Below are positions 35,730 through 43,394 of a stretch of 64,000 nt of DNA, piece by piece. The position numbers were made by a program, and so were the translations under genes. Source of the stretch: Caenimonas sp. SL110 (lineage in GTDB: Bacteria > Pseudomonadota > Gammaproteobacteria > Burkholderiales > Burkholderiaceae_C); the NCBI RefSeq assembly GCF_001044395.1, contig NZ_JANU01000006.1, forward strand, positions 62,001-126,000. The letters are read 5' to 3'. How positions within the stretch are numbered: position 1 is the stretch's first letter; each line of letters begins with the position of its first letter. The notes under the pieces were generated by a model that was given only the letters and a program-made list of their open reading frames with translations, made no database searches and had not been told where the DNA came from.

Positions 35730-37496
35730 TCAGCCGGGCACTGGGGTCAGACGGCGACGCTTCGGATTGGCGGCGCGTTGCAAACCAAAGATCGCAGCGC
35801 GGTACGGCTCAAGGTACTTAGGGCATTCGACCGAGCGAATACCCTTCACCGTCCGTCCCGTACGCGGATTGGTGACCAAGTCGGCCGACCCAAACCCCAG
35901 CGCGACTAACTGCTCACCAACAACATGAGCGATTTGATGGTCAACGCTCAGCAGCGCCCGCAAATGGTAGTCGAGGCCGTGATCGTTCTCGTTCAGTTCC
36001 AACGACCTGAGCTCGTCCTTGCTGATCAAAAATGGCATGACCCCAAGGTGCTCTCCGAAGGGTGCTCGGCCCGCATTACAGATCGAGCAGCCTTTTTGTG
36101 TGAGGAGGATGAGCGCCACTGGGAATGCTTCACTCGGCACCGGCAAATTGTCCAACACAACTTCTGGGAGCAAATACTTGTCGTCGCCGATCTCCGCCGC
36201 AAAGGCTGCGCGAAGTTCGGCCCTCAATCGCGCGTCGAGCGTCGGAACCCCGGAACTGTGTACAGCGCGTTGCAAAAAGGCCCCCGATGGCGGAGCATCA
36301 ACGGCCGCTTCGACGAAACGGGTAGTGCCCTCTTCTACGCCAAGACCTTCAAACCATCTCTGAAGGCTCTCGCCCAGAACTTGTGCGACGAGGGGGCACA
36401 CAGCGTTTCCAATCTGGTTGTACTGGGAAAGGTGCTTTTCCCAGCTCATCGTCGTTCGCTTGCCACAAAAAACAAAACTGTCAGGGAAGGACATCAACCG
36501 TGCAGCCTCCCTCGCGGTCAAATTTCGATTGCGCTTGGGGTGTACAAACAGGGATTGAAAGGACGCGGGGATGGTCAGGGCCGGACGCGCCCATGCGAGT
36601 CTGTAGTTGTTGTATTTGAACGGCTTAGAGTTCACCTCCCCCGAACCATTGCGAAGCTGGCCGTGTGTCTCTCCCACGTCTTTCAGTGACTGCTCCTCCT
36701 GGATTGCAGCGAACCTCTCGATCAATCGACGGGTGTGCTTCATCGCAACGTGATTGCGTACCTCAGTCTCCTGCCCCCGCATCAAGCGCTGGTAGTCATT
36801 TGAAGGCGCGCCGATGTATGGAAGCCCTTGCTCGGCCCCCTCACCAGGCCCGATGAAGGGGATATCCGAGATGGCCTCGCCAACAGTGACGTGAGGCTGA
36901 AGTCGATCGAACAAATCGAGCGCCACGCGATCATCGATCAGGCCGTGTGTTGGTGCTGGATCAGCTATGGATCGCCCGTGACGTTCGCATAGGATGAAGG
37001 CCCGCGTCCTAAGCTGAGGGACGCCAAATGCGCCTGCATTTAGGAGGGTCGACCTGACGCTATAGCCCAGAGGCCCGAGTCGCTCCAGCACGATCTGCGG
37101 AACCGTCTTGCCAAACTGGTCACGCTTTCCAAGAATTCCCGGCACGTTCTCAATAACGCAAACGGCGGGGCGGATCACTTCGACCCACTTCAAGTACCAG
37201 AGCACCAACTCATTGCGTGGATCATGTACGCCGAATTGGCTGCTACCAGCCACGGAGAAACCTTGGCAGGGGGGGCCACCAACAATAAGGTCGACGCCTC
37301 TATAGCTGCGAATGAACTCGTCCGATACATTCCGAACGTCCGAGCAGAGGACAGTGGCGGGGTCGAAGTTCGCACTCAGCGTTTCGCAAGCCCACTCGTC
37401 CTGCTCCACATGCAGCACTCCTCTGAAACCTGCACGTTCTAGGCCGCACGAAAATCCCCCACAGCCCGCGAACAAGTCAATGTATGTACGTTTCAA
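35730..37496 (-). CDS. DNA cytosine-5 methyltransferase with C-terminal extension
   Basis: A 588-residue C5 methyltransferase. Motif I DLFAGCGGFSCGL (residues 7-19), motif IV GGPPCQGFS with catalytic Cys77, motif VI ENV (116-118), motif VIII QLRTR (161-165) and motif X QIGNAV (361-366) are all present. About 200 residues follow motif X, far beyond the usual end, with a CSIC pair at 470-473 and a basic C-terminus (ANPKRRRLTPVPG). The endonuclease gene lies 8 bp upstream in the same direction, so this is the M of a type II system. The role of the extension is unknown. Confidence 0.93.
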   Translation of the reverse strand: MKRTYIDLFAGCGGFSCGLERAGFRGVLHVEQDEWACETLSANFDPATVLCSDVRNVSDEFIRSYRGVDLIVGGPPCQGFSVAGSSQFGVHDPRNELVLWYLKWVEVIRPAVCVIENVPGILGKRDQFGKTVPQIVLERLGPLGYSVRSTLLNAGAFGVPQLRTRAFILCERHGRSIADPAPTHGLIDDRVALDLFDRLQPHVTVGEAISDIPFIGPGEGAEQGLPYIGAPSNDYQRLMRGQETEVRNHVAMKHTRRLIERFAAIQEEQSLKDVGETHGQLRNGSGEVNSKPFKYNNYRLAWARPALTIPASFQSLFVHPKRNRNLTAREAARLMSFPDSFVFCGKRTTMSWEKHLSQYNQIGNAVCPLVAQVLGESLQRWFEGLGVEEGTTRFVEAAVDAPPSGAFLQRAVHSSGVPTLDARLRAELRAAFAAEIGDDKYLLPEVVLDNLPVPSEAFPVALILLTQKGCSICNAGRAPFGEHLGVMPFLISKDELRSLELNENDHGLDYHLRALLSVDHQIAHVVGEQLVALGFGSADLVTNPRTGRTVKGIRSVECPKYLEPYRAAIFGLQRAANPKRRRLTPVPG

Positions 37497-37504
37497 TTTC
37501 GTCC

Positions 37505-38419
37505 TCAGAAATAGCCTCGATTCAGCACCGTGCCCTCGTTCAGCACACGCTCTTCTGGGAATGCATCTTGCATCATCTTGATCACCATGCGGAACGAATC
37601 AACACTCAATGGATGATTAGTTAGATGAGTCACGTAAGCTGCCCGAGCAGCCTGCCTACCCGCGTAGGAGGAGAAGTTTTCACGTACGGACGAGGACAGA
37701 CGCTTTCCCTTGCGGAGCAAAATCACTCGATCAATCTCGGTGACTCTGGTGTCAATCGGGGGCATGTCAAGCCACTCGCACAGCAGAACGTAGACCGCTT
37801 CATGCACGCTGGCCTTCAACTCTCTGGCAGTCGCGGCAGCCTCTTGGAACATGGTCTTGTCCAAATTCGTCTTGATCTCGGCGACAAAGTAGCCGATGTT
37901 CAGAACCGAAGTCAGCGTAGTAGCGGCTGGAAACTCATTGCTCGTAGAGGTCCGCATGAAGAGCCTACGGCCCACGGTGAAGTCCTGATTCTTCGTCTTG
38001 ATGAACACCCCTCCCTCACCTAACGTCGCTGCCAACGGGCCTATGAACAGGCCAGCAAAACACTGTTGCGGCCCAAACGTCAGGCTCTCGACTTGAGCGA
38101 GCCCGGGTACAAGCCGCACGTCCACAAGTTTAGGAAGGAACTCCTCCAACACCGTATTGTCGAGCTTGAGCTGACCCTTTTGGCGGTAGAGGAAGTCGCT
38201 GTGTGAATCAAAGATCAGGTCAAGTTCGATGAACTTTTTGTACTCGTTTGTGGCGGCGACCATCGTGCTCAAGATCGTGTCGGCATCGCCTGCCGCGCCA
38301 TCAATAGTGGTGCGCCACTGCGCGTACCTTTGAAGCGCCTCTAGCACCTTTGGCCTGTCTTCAGGCGGCAACTTCGAATTCAGCAGTAGCGCGTTTAGTT
38401 TGTCCAGGTGCGGCGTCAT
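37505..38419 (-). CDS. type II restriction endonuclease, probably Bpu10I-like family
   Basis: About 304 residues from ATG 38419; GGAGG lies 11 bases upstream, and a GTG at 38437 is an alternative start. The segment IGYFVAEIKTNLDKTMFQEA contains a PD-(D/E)xK-type ExK (residues 181-183). KKFIELDLIFDSHSDFLYRQ upstream resembles Bpu10I-family endonucleases as I remember them. The adjoining methyltransferase supports a restriction function. The gene order is endonuclease first, then methyltransferase. Recognition sequence unknown; the family name is less certain than the function. Confidence 0.72.
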   Translation of the reverse strand: MTPHLDKLNALLLNSKLPPEDRPKVLEALQRYAQWRTTIDGAAGDADTILSTMVAATNEYKKFIELDLIFDSHSDFLYRQKGQLKLDNTVLEEFLPKLVDVRLVPGLAQVESLTFGPQQCFAGLFIGPLAATLGEGGVFIKTKNQDFTVGRRLFMRTSTSNEFPAATTLTSVLNIGYFVAEIKTNLDKTMFQEAAATARELKASVHEAVYVLLCEWLDMPPIDTRVTEIDRVILLRKGKRLSSSVRENFSSYAGRQAARAAYVTHLTNHPLSVDSFRMVIKMMQDAFPEERVLNEGTVLNRGYF

Positions 38420-38533
38420 GTTCGATTGAACCTCCACCTGATACTCTACCGTGCCCTTCTACCGACGCCCGATCACCTGCGATTTTTTTCAAGTTTGCAG
38501 ATGCGAAAAACTCGCGCGTGTCGGGCTTCGTTG
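38420..38533. other. gap between endonuclease gene and IS element
   Basis: Contains the 5' region of the endonuclease gene, with CGCATCTGCAAACTTG and an A-rich tract near 38489-38510. An open minus-strand frame runs across here into the IS left end. It has no homology I recognise and is cut by the IS, so it may be a fragment of an interrupted gene or leader. Confidence 0.4.
38530..38533. repeat. IS target-site duplication, left copy
   Basis: GTTG immediately before the left inverted repeat; the same four bases follow the right inverted repeat at 39773-39776. Confidence 0.8.
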
Positions 38534-38614
38534 TGACCTTGACCCAGAAAACCTGACCATTCAAAAGTAGGGAATCCGGCATGATTTTCACCTTACGGGA
38601 AAGGGGAACGTGTC

Positions 38615-38881
38615 GTGAAGAAGAGCAGGTTTACCGAGGAGCAAATTGCATTTGCCCTCAAGCAGGCGGAGCTGGGCACCAAGGTCGATGAGATCTGCCG
38701 CAAGATTGGAATCAGTGATGCCACGTTTTACATGTGGCGTCAGAAGTACGGCGGCTTGGGCCCATCGGAACTGCGCCGGCTGCGTCAGTCGGAAGAGGAA
38801 AACGGCAAGCTCAAACGCCTGGTGGCCGACCTGAGTCTGGACAAGGCCATGCCGCAGGACGTGCTCGCAACAAAGCTTTGA
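38615..38881 (+). CDS. IS3-family transposase OrfA
   Basis: An 88-residue helix-turn-helix protein starting at GTG: KKSRFTEEQIAFALKQAELG, then ISDATFYMWRQKYGG, and a leucine-zipper-like ELRRLRQSEEENGKLKRLV. This is the IS407-type OrfA. It is the DNA-binding half of the transposase. Its TGA stop overlaps a TTG at which OrfB may start. Confidence 0.92.
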   Translation: MKKSRFTEEQIAFALKQAELGTKVDEICRKIGISDATFYMWRQKYGGLGPSELRRLRQSEEENGKLKRLVADLSLDKAMPQDVLATKL

Positions 38882-39753
38882 AGCCCTCGCGCAAGCGTGA
38901 ACTGGCGACCGATCTGATGCAACGATACGGAGCCAGCATGCGCAAGGCCTGCGCTGTGATTCAGCTTAGCCGCGTGGTGTACCTGTACCAGTCGGCGGCG
39001 AGAGACAACACAGCTCTGGTCATGCGAATGAAAGAAATCACGCAGACCCGCGTGCACTATGGCTACCGGCGAGTGCATGTGATGCTCAAGCGCGAGGGCT
39101 TCAAGGACAACCACAAGCGCGTCTACCGCTTGTACAAGGAGCAGGGCCTGACGCTGAGGCACAAGAGGCCCAAGCGAAACAAGGCGGCTCAACTGCGCCA
39201 GCCGAAGATGCTGGCGCTCCACATCAATCAAATCTGGAGTATGGATTTCGTCGCCGACAACCTGTTCGACGGGCGCAAGCTGCGCATGCTCACCGTGGTG
39301 GACTGTTGCTCGCGTGAAAGCCTGGCCATCCACGTCGGGCAAAGCCTCAAGGGCGAGGATGTGGTGCGCGTCTTGAACGCGATCGTGCGTGAACGCGGGC
39401 AACCGCAAACGATCAAAACCGACAACGGTAGTGAATTCATCAGCAAGGTGATGGACAAATGGGCCTATGAGCACGGTGTGGAACTGGACTTCAGCAGACC
39501 AGGCAAACCGACGGACAACGCGATGGTCGAAAGCTTCAACGGCCGGCTGCGCCAGGAGTGCTTGAACGAACATTGGTTCCTGAGCCTGGCCGACGCCCAG
39601 GACAAGATCGAGGCCTGGCGGCGCTTCTATAACGAGGCCAGACCCCACGGTGCGCTAGACTGGCGCACGCCAGCCGAGTTCGCTCGACAGACCGGGCTTA
39701 AGCCCGGTCTGTCGAGCATCCAGGAGCCGGAAATCCTAACTTCTGAGCGGTAA
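38878..39753 (+). CDS. IS3-family transposase OrfB (DDE integrase core)
   Basis: About 291 residues with an intact rve core. The first Asp is in QIWSMDFVADNLFDG, the second in IKTDNGSEFIS, and the Glu in TDNAMVESFNGRLRQE. The open frame extends upstream inside orfA; I place the start at TTG 38878, which overlaps the orfA stop, though a -1 frameshift fusion is equally possible. No disabling mutation is seen, so the element may still be active. Confidence 0.92.
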   Translation: MKPSRKRELATDLMQRYGASMRKACAVIQLSRVVYLYQSAARDNTALVMRMKEITQTRVHYGYRRVHVMLKREGFKDNHKRVYRLYKEQGLTLRHKRPKRNKAAQLRQPKMLALHINQIWSMDFVADNLFDGRKLRMLTVVDCCSRESLAIHVGQSLKGEDVVRVLNAIVRERGQPQTIKTDNGSEFISKVMDKWAYEHGVELDFSRPGKPTDNAMVESFNGRLRQECLNEHWFLSLADAQDKIEAWRRFYNEARPHGALDWRTPAEFARQTGLKPGLSSIQEPEILTSER

Positions 39754-39772
39754 GGAAACTGGGTCAGGGTCA

Positions 39773-39776
39773 GTTG
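39773..39776. repeat. IS target-site duplication, right copy
   Basis: GTTG directly after the right inverted repeat, matching 38530-38533. Confidence 0.8.
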
Positions 39777-39834
39777 ACGGACTTCTCTCGCTTGGCTTGG
39801 TACGGCTGATAGGGGGCAGGTCAGACTCAATGAT

Positions 39835-40671
39835 TTAAACGCCGTTTCGCGCTGCTTTGATATCGAGAAGATTGATCTTACTAATCTTATCTTTATGAAT
39901 CACGACTGCAAGCTTTGCAGGATATTTGAACCGCATCTCACTGATTCGAAAGGTCCACAACATTATTTTCAAAAGATCTTCATCGGTAATGCTTTTGTGA
40001 CCCTTAATACGCGTAATTCCTGATCCAAAAATCGGTGTAGATACGCTTTGCTGTGCATACACTGTATTTACGCTGTCCCAGAAATTGATCAAAAACTCCA
40101 AATATTCTGGCATCGTAAGAACCGCCTTGTTCTCTGCATTGAACTTTGAAAAGGCAGTCAGAAGGAAGTCCTTATAGATGCAAATTGACCCGATCCGGTA
40201 ACGCAACTTGTTACCTACCGGCCTCTCCGCGTTGCTTTCGATGATTTCTCCCCTTTCAAAGAGATAACTTTCGATATGGCGTGCTAGGTCCGCGACAGGC
40301 ACATCAAGATGCTGCTTTATGAATATCCCGTTCAGCGAGCCCTCGGCAATTATTTTGTTGTCAACCTGAGTGTCGAAATATTCATTAAATGCAATTGCCT
40401 TCAGTCCCGGCTGCAGGAAGATATCGCCGACCTTGATAGTGACGGGGCTGCCTTCAACGTCAATGTGGATCTCGTTGAGATTGTTCGACCACAACCAGAT
40501 AAAGAGATATGTAAGGCCCAACAGTCCAAGGAAAACCCACCCAAAGACGCTCTTGCGTGCGGCTGGTATGTCCACGAATAGCACAAACAGCGACAACGCG
40601 GCGCTTATCGTCGAAGTAATCTTGAGGAAACTCCCAACTACCCGCTTATCGAAAAAACTTACTTTTAGCAC
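39835..40671 (-). CDS. thsA: Thoeris type II effector ThsA: two membrane helices plus macro-like (DUF6430) domain
   Basis: About 278 residues from GTG 40671, which has GAGG nine bases upstream; ATG 40761 or GTG 40698 in the same frame would overlap thsB. Two hydrophobic helices (ISAALSLFVLFVDIP, about 22-36; VFGWVFLGLLGLTYLFIWLW, about 42-61) precede a soluble domain. That domain opens INIH-like NEIHIDVEGSPVTIKVGDIF and contains AIAFNEYFDTQVDNKII and TPIFGSGITRI, as in macro-fold proteins. In type II Thoeris this domain senses the TIR product (reported as histidine-ADPR) and the membrane part kills the infected cell. The pairing with an upstream TIR gene is the main support. Confidence 0.82.
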   Translation of the reverse strand: MLKVSFFDKRVVGSFLKITSTISAALSLFVLFVDIPAARKSVFGWVFLGLLGLTYLFIWLWSNNLNEIHIDVEGSPVTIKVGDIFLQPGLKAIAFNEYFDTQVDNKIIAEGSLNGIFIKQHLDVPVADLARHIESYLFERGEIIESNAERPVGNKLRYRIGSICIYKDFLLTAFSKFNAENKAVLTMPEYLEFLINFWDSVNTVYAQQSVSTPIFGSGITRIKGHKSITDEDLLKIMLWTFRISEMRFKYPAKLAVVIHKDKISKINLLDIKAARNGV

Positions 40672-40702
40672 GGGGGAGGGCCTCAATTCTTGTGACACAT
40701 AT

Positions 40703-41266
40703 TCAGAGGCCGTACCGATAGATGCCAGGCTCTGTCTTTGTTGCCAACATGAGATCCTCATCGCGCAAAGACCTCTCGATAAGGCTCTTGCTCATGGGCA
40801 CGTGCAGGGTCGGTACTACGTTCATTGAAGCCCTGAAAACGGGAATCCGATCCCAAAGATTCTTCACGGCCTGCTTTAGATTACCGTCGCTCAGCAGATC
40901 TTCCTTCGCGGCATACTCGGGATAAATGACAACCACAGGCAAGCCCTGGTTGTTAATTCCGTAATCTATTTCTTCTCGTAGAGCCCTGGAACTTATTGTC
41001 CTGGAGCTAATAAAGAGCACGATATTTTTTGATGCGGAGAGGCGCGCTCTGAGTCGAGGTTTTAGGGTCGCTTCCCAGTCGCTTCCGTCGCGGACGCTGT
41101 ACGTCTTATCGTGAGAGTCATTAAAGGGAAACGATGCATCGGCCCCTTTCCACGCCCTCAGCATGTTGTAGAAGCAGAAGTCCCGCGTTGCATGGGCCCC
41201 CAATGCGCTGGCACTAAACGGCTCAGCAACGTAAAAGGCAGCGTAATTCCCATTCCGATAAGGCAT
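40703..41266 (-). CDS. thsB: Thoeris TIR-domain protein ThsB
   Basis: A 187-residue TIR-like protein of the DUF1863/ThsB type. It starts MPYRNGNYAAFYVAE; SASKNIVLFISSRTISSRALREEIDYGI carries the candidate catalytic Glu98/Glu99; LPVVVIYPEY follows. GAGGGAGAAAG directly precedes ATG 41266, and the upstream TTG at 41308 has a poorer context. TIR proteins of this kind use NAD+ to make a nucleotide alarm signal on phage infection. The gene is first in a two-gene unit with thsA downstream. Confidence 0.87.
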   Translation of the reverse strand: MPYRNGNYAAFYVAEPFSASALGAHATRDFCFYNMLRAWKGADASFPFNDSHDKTYSVRDGSDWEATLKPRLRARLSASKNIVLFISSRTISSRALREEIDYGINNQGLPVVVIYPEYAAKEDLLSDGNLKQAVKNLWDRIPVFRASMNVVPTLHVPMSKSLIERSLRDEDLMLATKTEPGIYRYGL

Positions 41267-41347
41267 CTTTCTCCCTCTTCCCCGTGACTTGGCTGCCGCG
41301 CCCTTCAACCTTGCCTCTGATGGGCATACTTCTAACTGGGCTTGACC

Positions 41348-41376
41348 ATCGTATCAGCTCAACAGCTAGACAACAA
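41348..41376 (-). promoter_or_regulatory. candidate promoter of thsB-thsA
   Basis: On the minus strand TTGTTG (41376-41371) and TACGAT (41353-41348) are separated by 17 bp, about 80 bp before thsB. The spacing is ideal and the region is AT-rich. Confidence 0.45.
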
Positions 41377-41467
41377 CGTACGGCGAACGTGACAGTGTTG
41401 GCGAAGCCGGGCGCAACGTGACGAGCGAACGCGAGCCTAAGTCATTGAAAAATAAAGACTAACACCC

Positions 41468-41512
41468 CTGTTAATCCGTAGGTCCCTGGTTCGAGCCCAG
41501 GTCGAGGAGCCA
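41468..41512 (+). repeat. right attachment repeat (partial tRNA-Asn)
   Basis: An exact copy of the last 45 nt of tRNA-Asn, from the anticodon loop to CCA, without the 5' half. It marks the right island boundary and is followed by what looks like the original tRNA terminator. Confidence 0.93.
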
Positions 41513-41520
41513 ACAAATTG

Positions 41521-41552
41521 AAGGGCCTGCACGAAAGTGCAGGCCCTTTTTC
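41521..41552 (+). terminator. probable original terminator of tRNA-Asn
   Basis: AAGGGCCTGCAC-GAAA-GTGCAGGCCCTT followed by TTT lies nine bases after the right repeat, the expected place for the terminator of an uninterrupted tRNA-Asn gene. Confidence 0.88.
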
Positions 41553-41673
41553 CATTCTGCAGCGCCCTGCTCAATCCCCCGGGTCGGATTTCGCGCAAAC
41601 AGTGCTAGACCCGGAGGGCTTTTCCAGCCGAGAATGCCAATCGTCGTTTGTTGCCATCCTTCAGGAGCAATCC

Positions 41674-42423
41674 ATGCCCGCACACGCCATTTGCATTTCA
41701 CGCGCCATCTGGACGGGGGCCGAGGCCATCGCCAGCGACGTAGCCAAAGAACTTGGCTTCCGATGCGTTGACGAGGAAATCCTGCAGGTGGCGGCCGAAC
41801 GGCGCAACCTGAGCACCGCAGCCCTGGCAGACGCCGAGCTGCGCAAGTCCGTGCTTGCGCAGTTCTTGCAGGACATACGGCGTGGTGGCGTGGGAGAGGT
41901 GATCAACTTCATTCCCGGCCAGCGGGCGCTACCCGCAGCCAGCGATGACGTACGCGTGATGATCCGCGACGCCATCCTGGAAACGGTGGATGCGGGCAAG
42001 GTGGTCATCGTCGCGCACGCGGCGTCTTATGCCGTCGGCCCGCGCAAGGACGTGCTGCGCGTTCTCGTCACCGGCTCGCCGTTGGCTCGCAGCAAACGCT
42101 TTGTCACAGGCAGCAATGGCAAGGGCCCGCGCGAGGCGGCAGAAGTCATCAGCTTCAGCGACGAGGCACGTGCCAACTATGTCAAGCGCTTCTACAACGT
42201 GGAACACGAGGAGCCGCATGACTACGACCTGGTGATTTCCACTGACAAGATGAGCCCCGCACTCGTCACCGCGCTTATCGTCAATGCAGCCCGTGCCCTG
42301 GACCCCGACAACGAGGCCGTGTCCCCGCGACAATCGGGCTGGGATCTGCCGGCAACGCCGCATATGCCCAAGCACCTTGACGCTGGCTCCCTGAAGGGCC
42401 CCACCCCAGGAAACCTGAGTTAG
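41674..42423 (+). CDS. cytidylate-kinase-like family protein
   Basis: A 249-residue protein. MPAHAICISRAIWTGAEAIASDVAKELGFRCVDEEILQVAAER resembles the cytidylate-kinase-like family, with a poor P-loop; VIVAHAASYAVGPRKDVLRVLVTG corresponds to the central strand and lid region. AGGAG at 41663-41667 supports ATG 41674. It is the first chromosomal gene right of the island. Substrate unknown; true CMP kinase activity is doubtful because the GxxGxGKS loop is not conserved. Confidence 0.8.
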   Translation: MPAHAICISRAIWTGAEAIASDVAKELGFRCVDEEILQVAAERRNLSTAALADAELRKSVLAQFLQDIRRGGVGEVINFIPGQRALPAASDDVRVMIRDAILETVDAGKVVIVAHAASYAVGPRKDVLRVLVTGSPLARSKRFVTGSNGKGPREAAEVISFSDEARANYVKRFYNVEHEEPHDYDLVISTDKMSPALVTALIVNAARALDPDNEAVSPRQSGWDLPATPHMPKHLDAGSLKGPTPGNLS

Positions 42424-42466
42424 CAACATCGCCGCTTCAATCACAACACTTGTTTTCCGTACACAA

Positions 42467-43363
42467 ATGAAGTTTGCGCCTTACCGGTTTCTCTGCGTCG
42501 TCAGTTCGATTGTGCTTTCGGCGTTCGTCGCAGCAGGCCCGGCCCATGCACAGAGCACGATGGTCCGCCTGCATACGACCCAGGGGCCGATGGATATCAA
42601 GCTGCTGGATAGTGAGGCTCCGATCACGGTTGCGAACTTTCTGGCGTATGTTCGCGGCGGGAACTATGCAAACTCGATGGTGCACCGGAGCGCGCGCAAC
42701 CTGAACGGCACTTCGTTCGTCATTCAGGGCGGCGGCTATATCTGGCCCGAAGGCCCCACCTGCTGTTCGCTCGTCACGTCGCGCGGTCAAATCCAGAATG
42801 AATTCAGTCCCAGCCGCTCCAACGTGCGGGGAACGATCGCCATGGCGAAGGTGGGTGACCAGCCCAACAGCGCGACGAGCCAGTGGTTCGTCAACATGGG
42901 CAACAACACATTCCTGGACAGCAGCAATGGCGGCTTCACCGTCTTTGGCCGCCTGACAACGCCGGGCATGGAGCTCGCAGACCGCATCGGCGCCCTGCCC
43001 CGCCTGACCTATCTCAATCCACCGTTCAACGAGTTGCCCGTGACGGTCGCCAGGACCAGCGGCGGGCCCGCCCGATCAGAAGCGATCCTCATCACCGCAG
43101 CCACCGAGGTCCCTGCCCCCGCAACCCCCAACGACAGCATCTTCAACTACATCGAAGCCAAGTACCCGACATACCTTGCTCCAGTGGCTTCGAGCTCGGG
43201 TGACTACCTCGGGTACAAATTCCGTCACTACGCACAGTTCAATGTCTATCTCGCCATCGGGGACGGACGGGTGCTGTACTACGCCCCGCTGGTCAGCGGT
43301 GACTACGTCGATATCGGTCCGGTCGATTACTGGACGTCTGTTGCAACCACCGAAGGCTACTGA
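42467..43363 (+). CDS. secreted cyclophilin-type peptidyl-prolyl isomerase with extra C-terminal module
   Basis: A 298-residue protein with a signal peptide (IVLSAFVAAGPAHAQ). The cyclophilin domain (about 30-210) has VRLHTTQGPMDIKLLDSEAPITVANFLAYV, SMVHRS, SFVIQGGG and SATSQWFVNMGNN. After an AP-rich linker the last 75 residues (SIFNYIEAKYPTYLAP ... VLYYAPLVSGDY) form a separate module. I recall similar modules at the ends of other secreted Burkholderiales proteins. The role is probably periplasmic folding; the module's function is unknown. Confidence 0.88.
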   Translation: MKFAPYRFLCVVSSIVLSAFVAAGPAHAQSTMVRLHTTQGPMDIKLLDSEAPITVANFLAYVRGGNYANSMVHRSARNLNGTSFVIQGGGYIWPEGPTCCSLVTSRGQIQNEFSPSRSNVRGTIAMAKVGDQPNSATSQWFVNMGNNTFLDSSNGGFTVFGRLTTPGMELADRIGALPRLTYLNPPFNELPVTVARTSGGPARSEAILITAATEVPAPATPNDSIFNYIEAKYPTYLAPVASSSGDYLGYKFRHYAQFNVYLAIGDGRVLYYAPLVSGDYVDIGPVDYWTSVATTEGY

Positions 43364-43394
43364 ACGCCCTGGGCCCCACCGACGGCTATGGGGT

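Larger units (their letters stand above)
38534..39772 (+). mobile_element. IS3-family insertion sequence (IS407-like group)
   Basis: 1239 bp. The left end TGACCTTGACCCAGAAAAC and the right end, read inward, TGACCCTGACCCAGTTTCC are imperfect inverted repeats. Both ends are flanked by GTTG. It carries orfA and orfB in the -1 relation usual for IS3. The orfB stop abuts the right repeat. It sits between the restriction-modification pair and the Thoeris pair. Confidence 0.93.
35626..41512. mobile_element. tRNA-Asn-integrated genomic island (defence genes, no integrase seen)
   Basis: About 5.9 kb bounded by tRNA-Asn and the 45-bp repeat. Contents: cytosine methyltransferase and restriction endonuclease (minus), an IS3-family element (plus), thsA and thsB (minus). 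The Thoeris segment is visibly more AT-rich than the surrounding chromosome. No tyrosine or serine recombinase, replication or transfer gene is present; the only recombinase is the IS transposase. The island may have lost its integrase, or may be mobilised in trans. Confidence 0.85.

Noticed and set aside
38361-38591. 76-codon minus-strand open frame upstream of the endonuclease gene
   Set aside because: It overlaps the endonuclease start and crosses the IS left end, so it cannot be an original gene as it stands; recorded only as a possible interrupted fragment.
41468-41512. A second tRNA-Asn gene
   Set aside because: Only the 3' 45 nt are present; the acceptor 5' strand, D arm and half of the anticodon stem are missing, so it is an attachment repeat.
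35626-41512. Prophage remnant
   Set aside because: No phage structural, replication, lysis or integrase gene is present; contents are defence genes and one IS.
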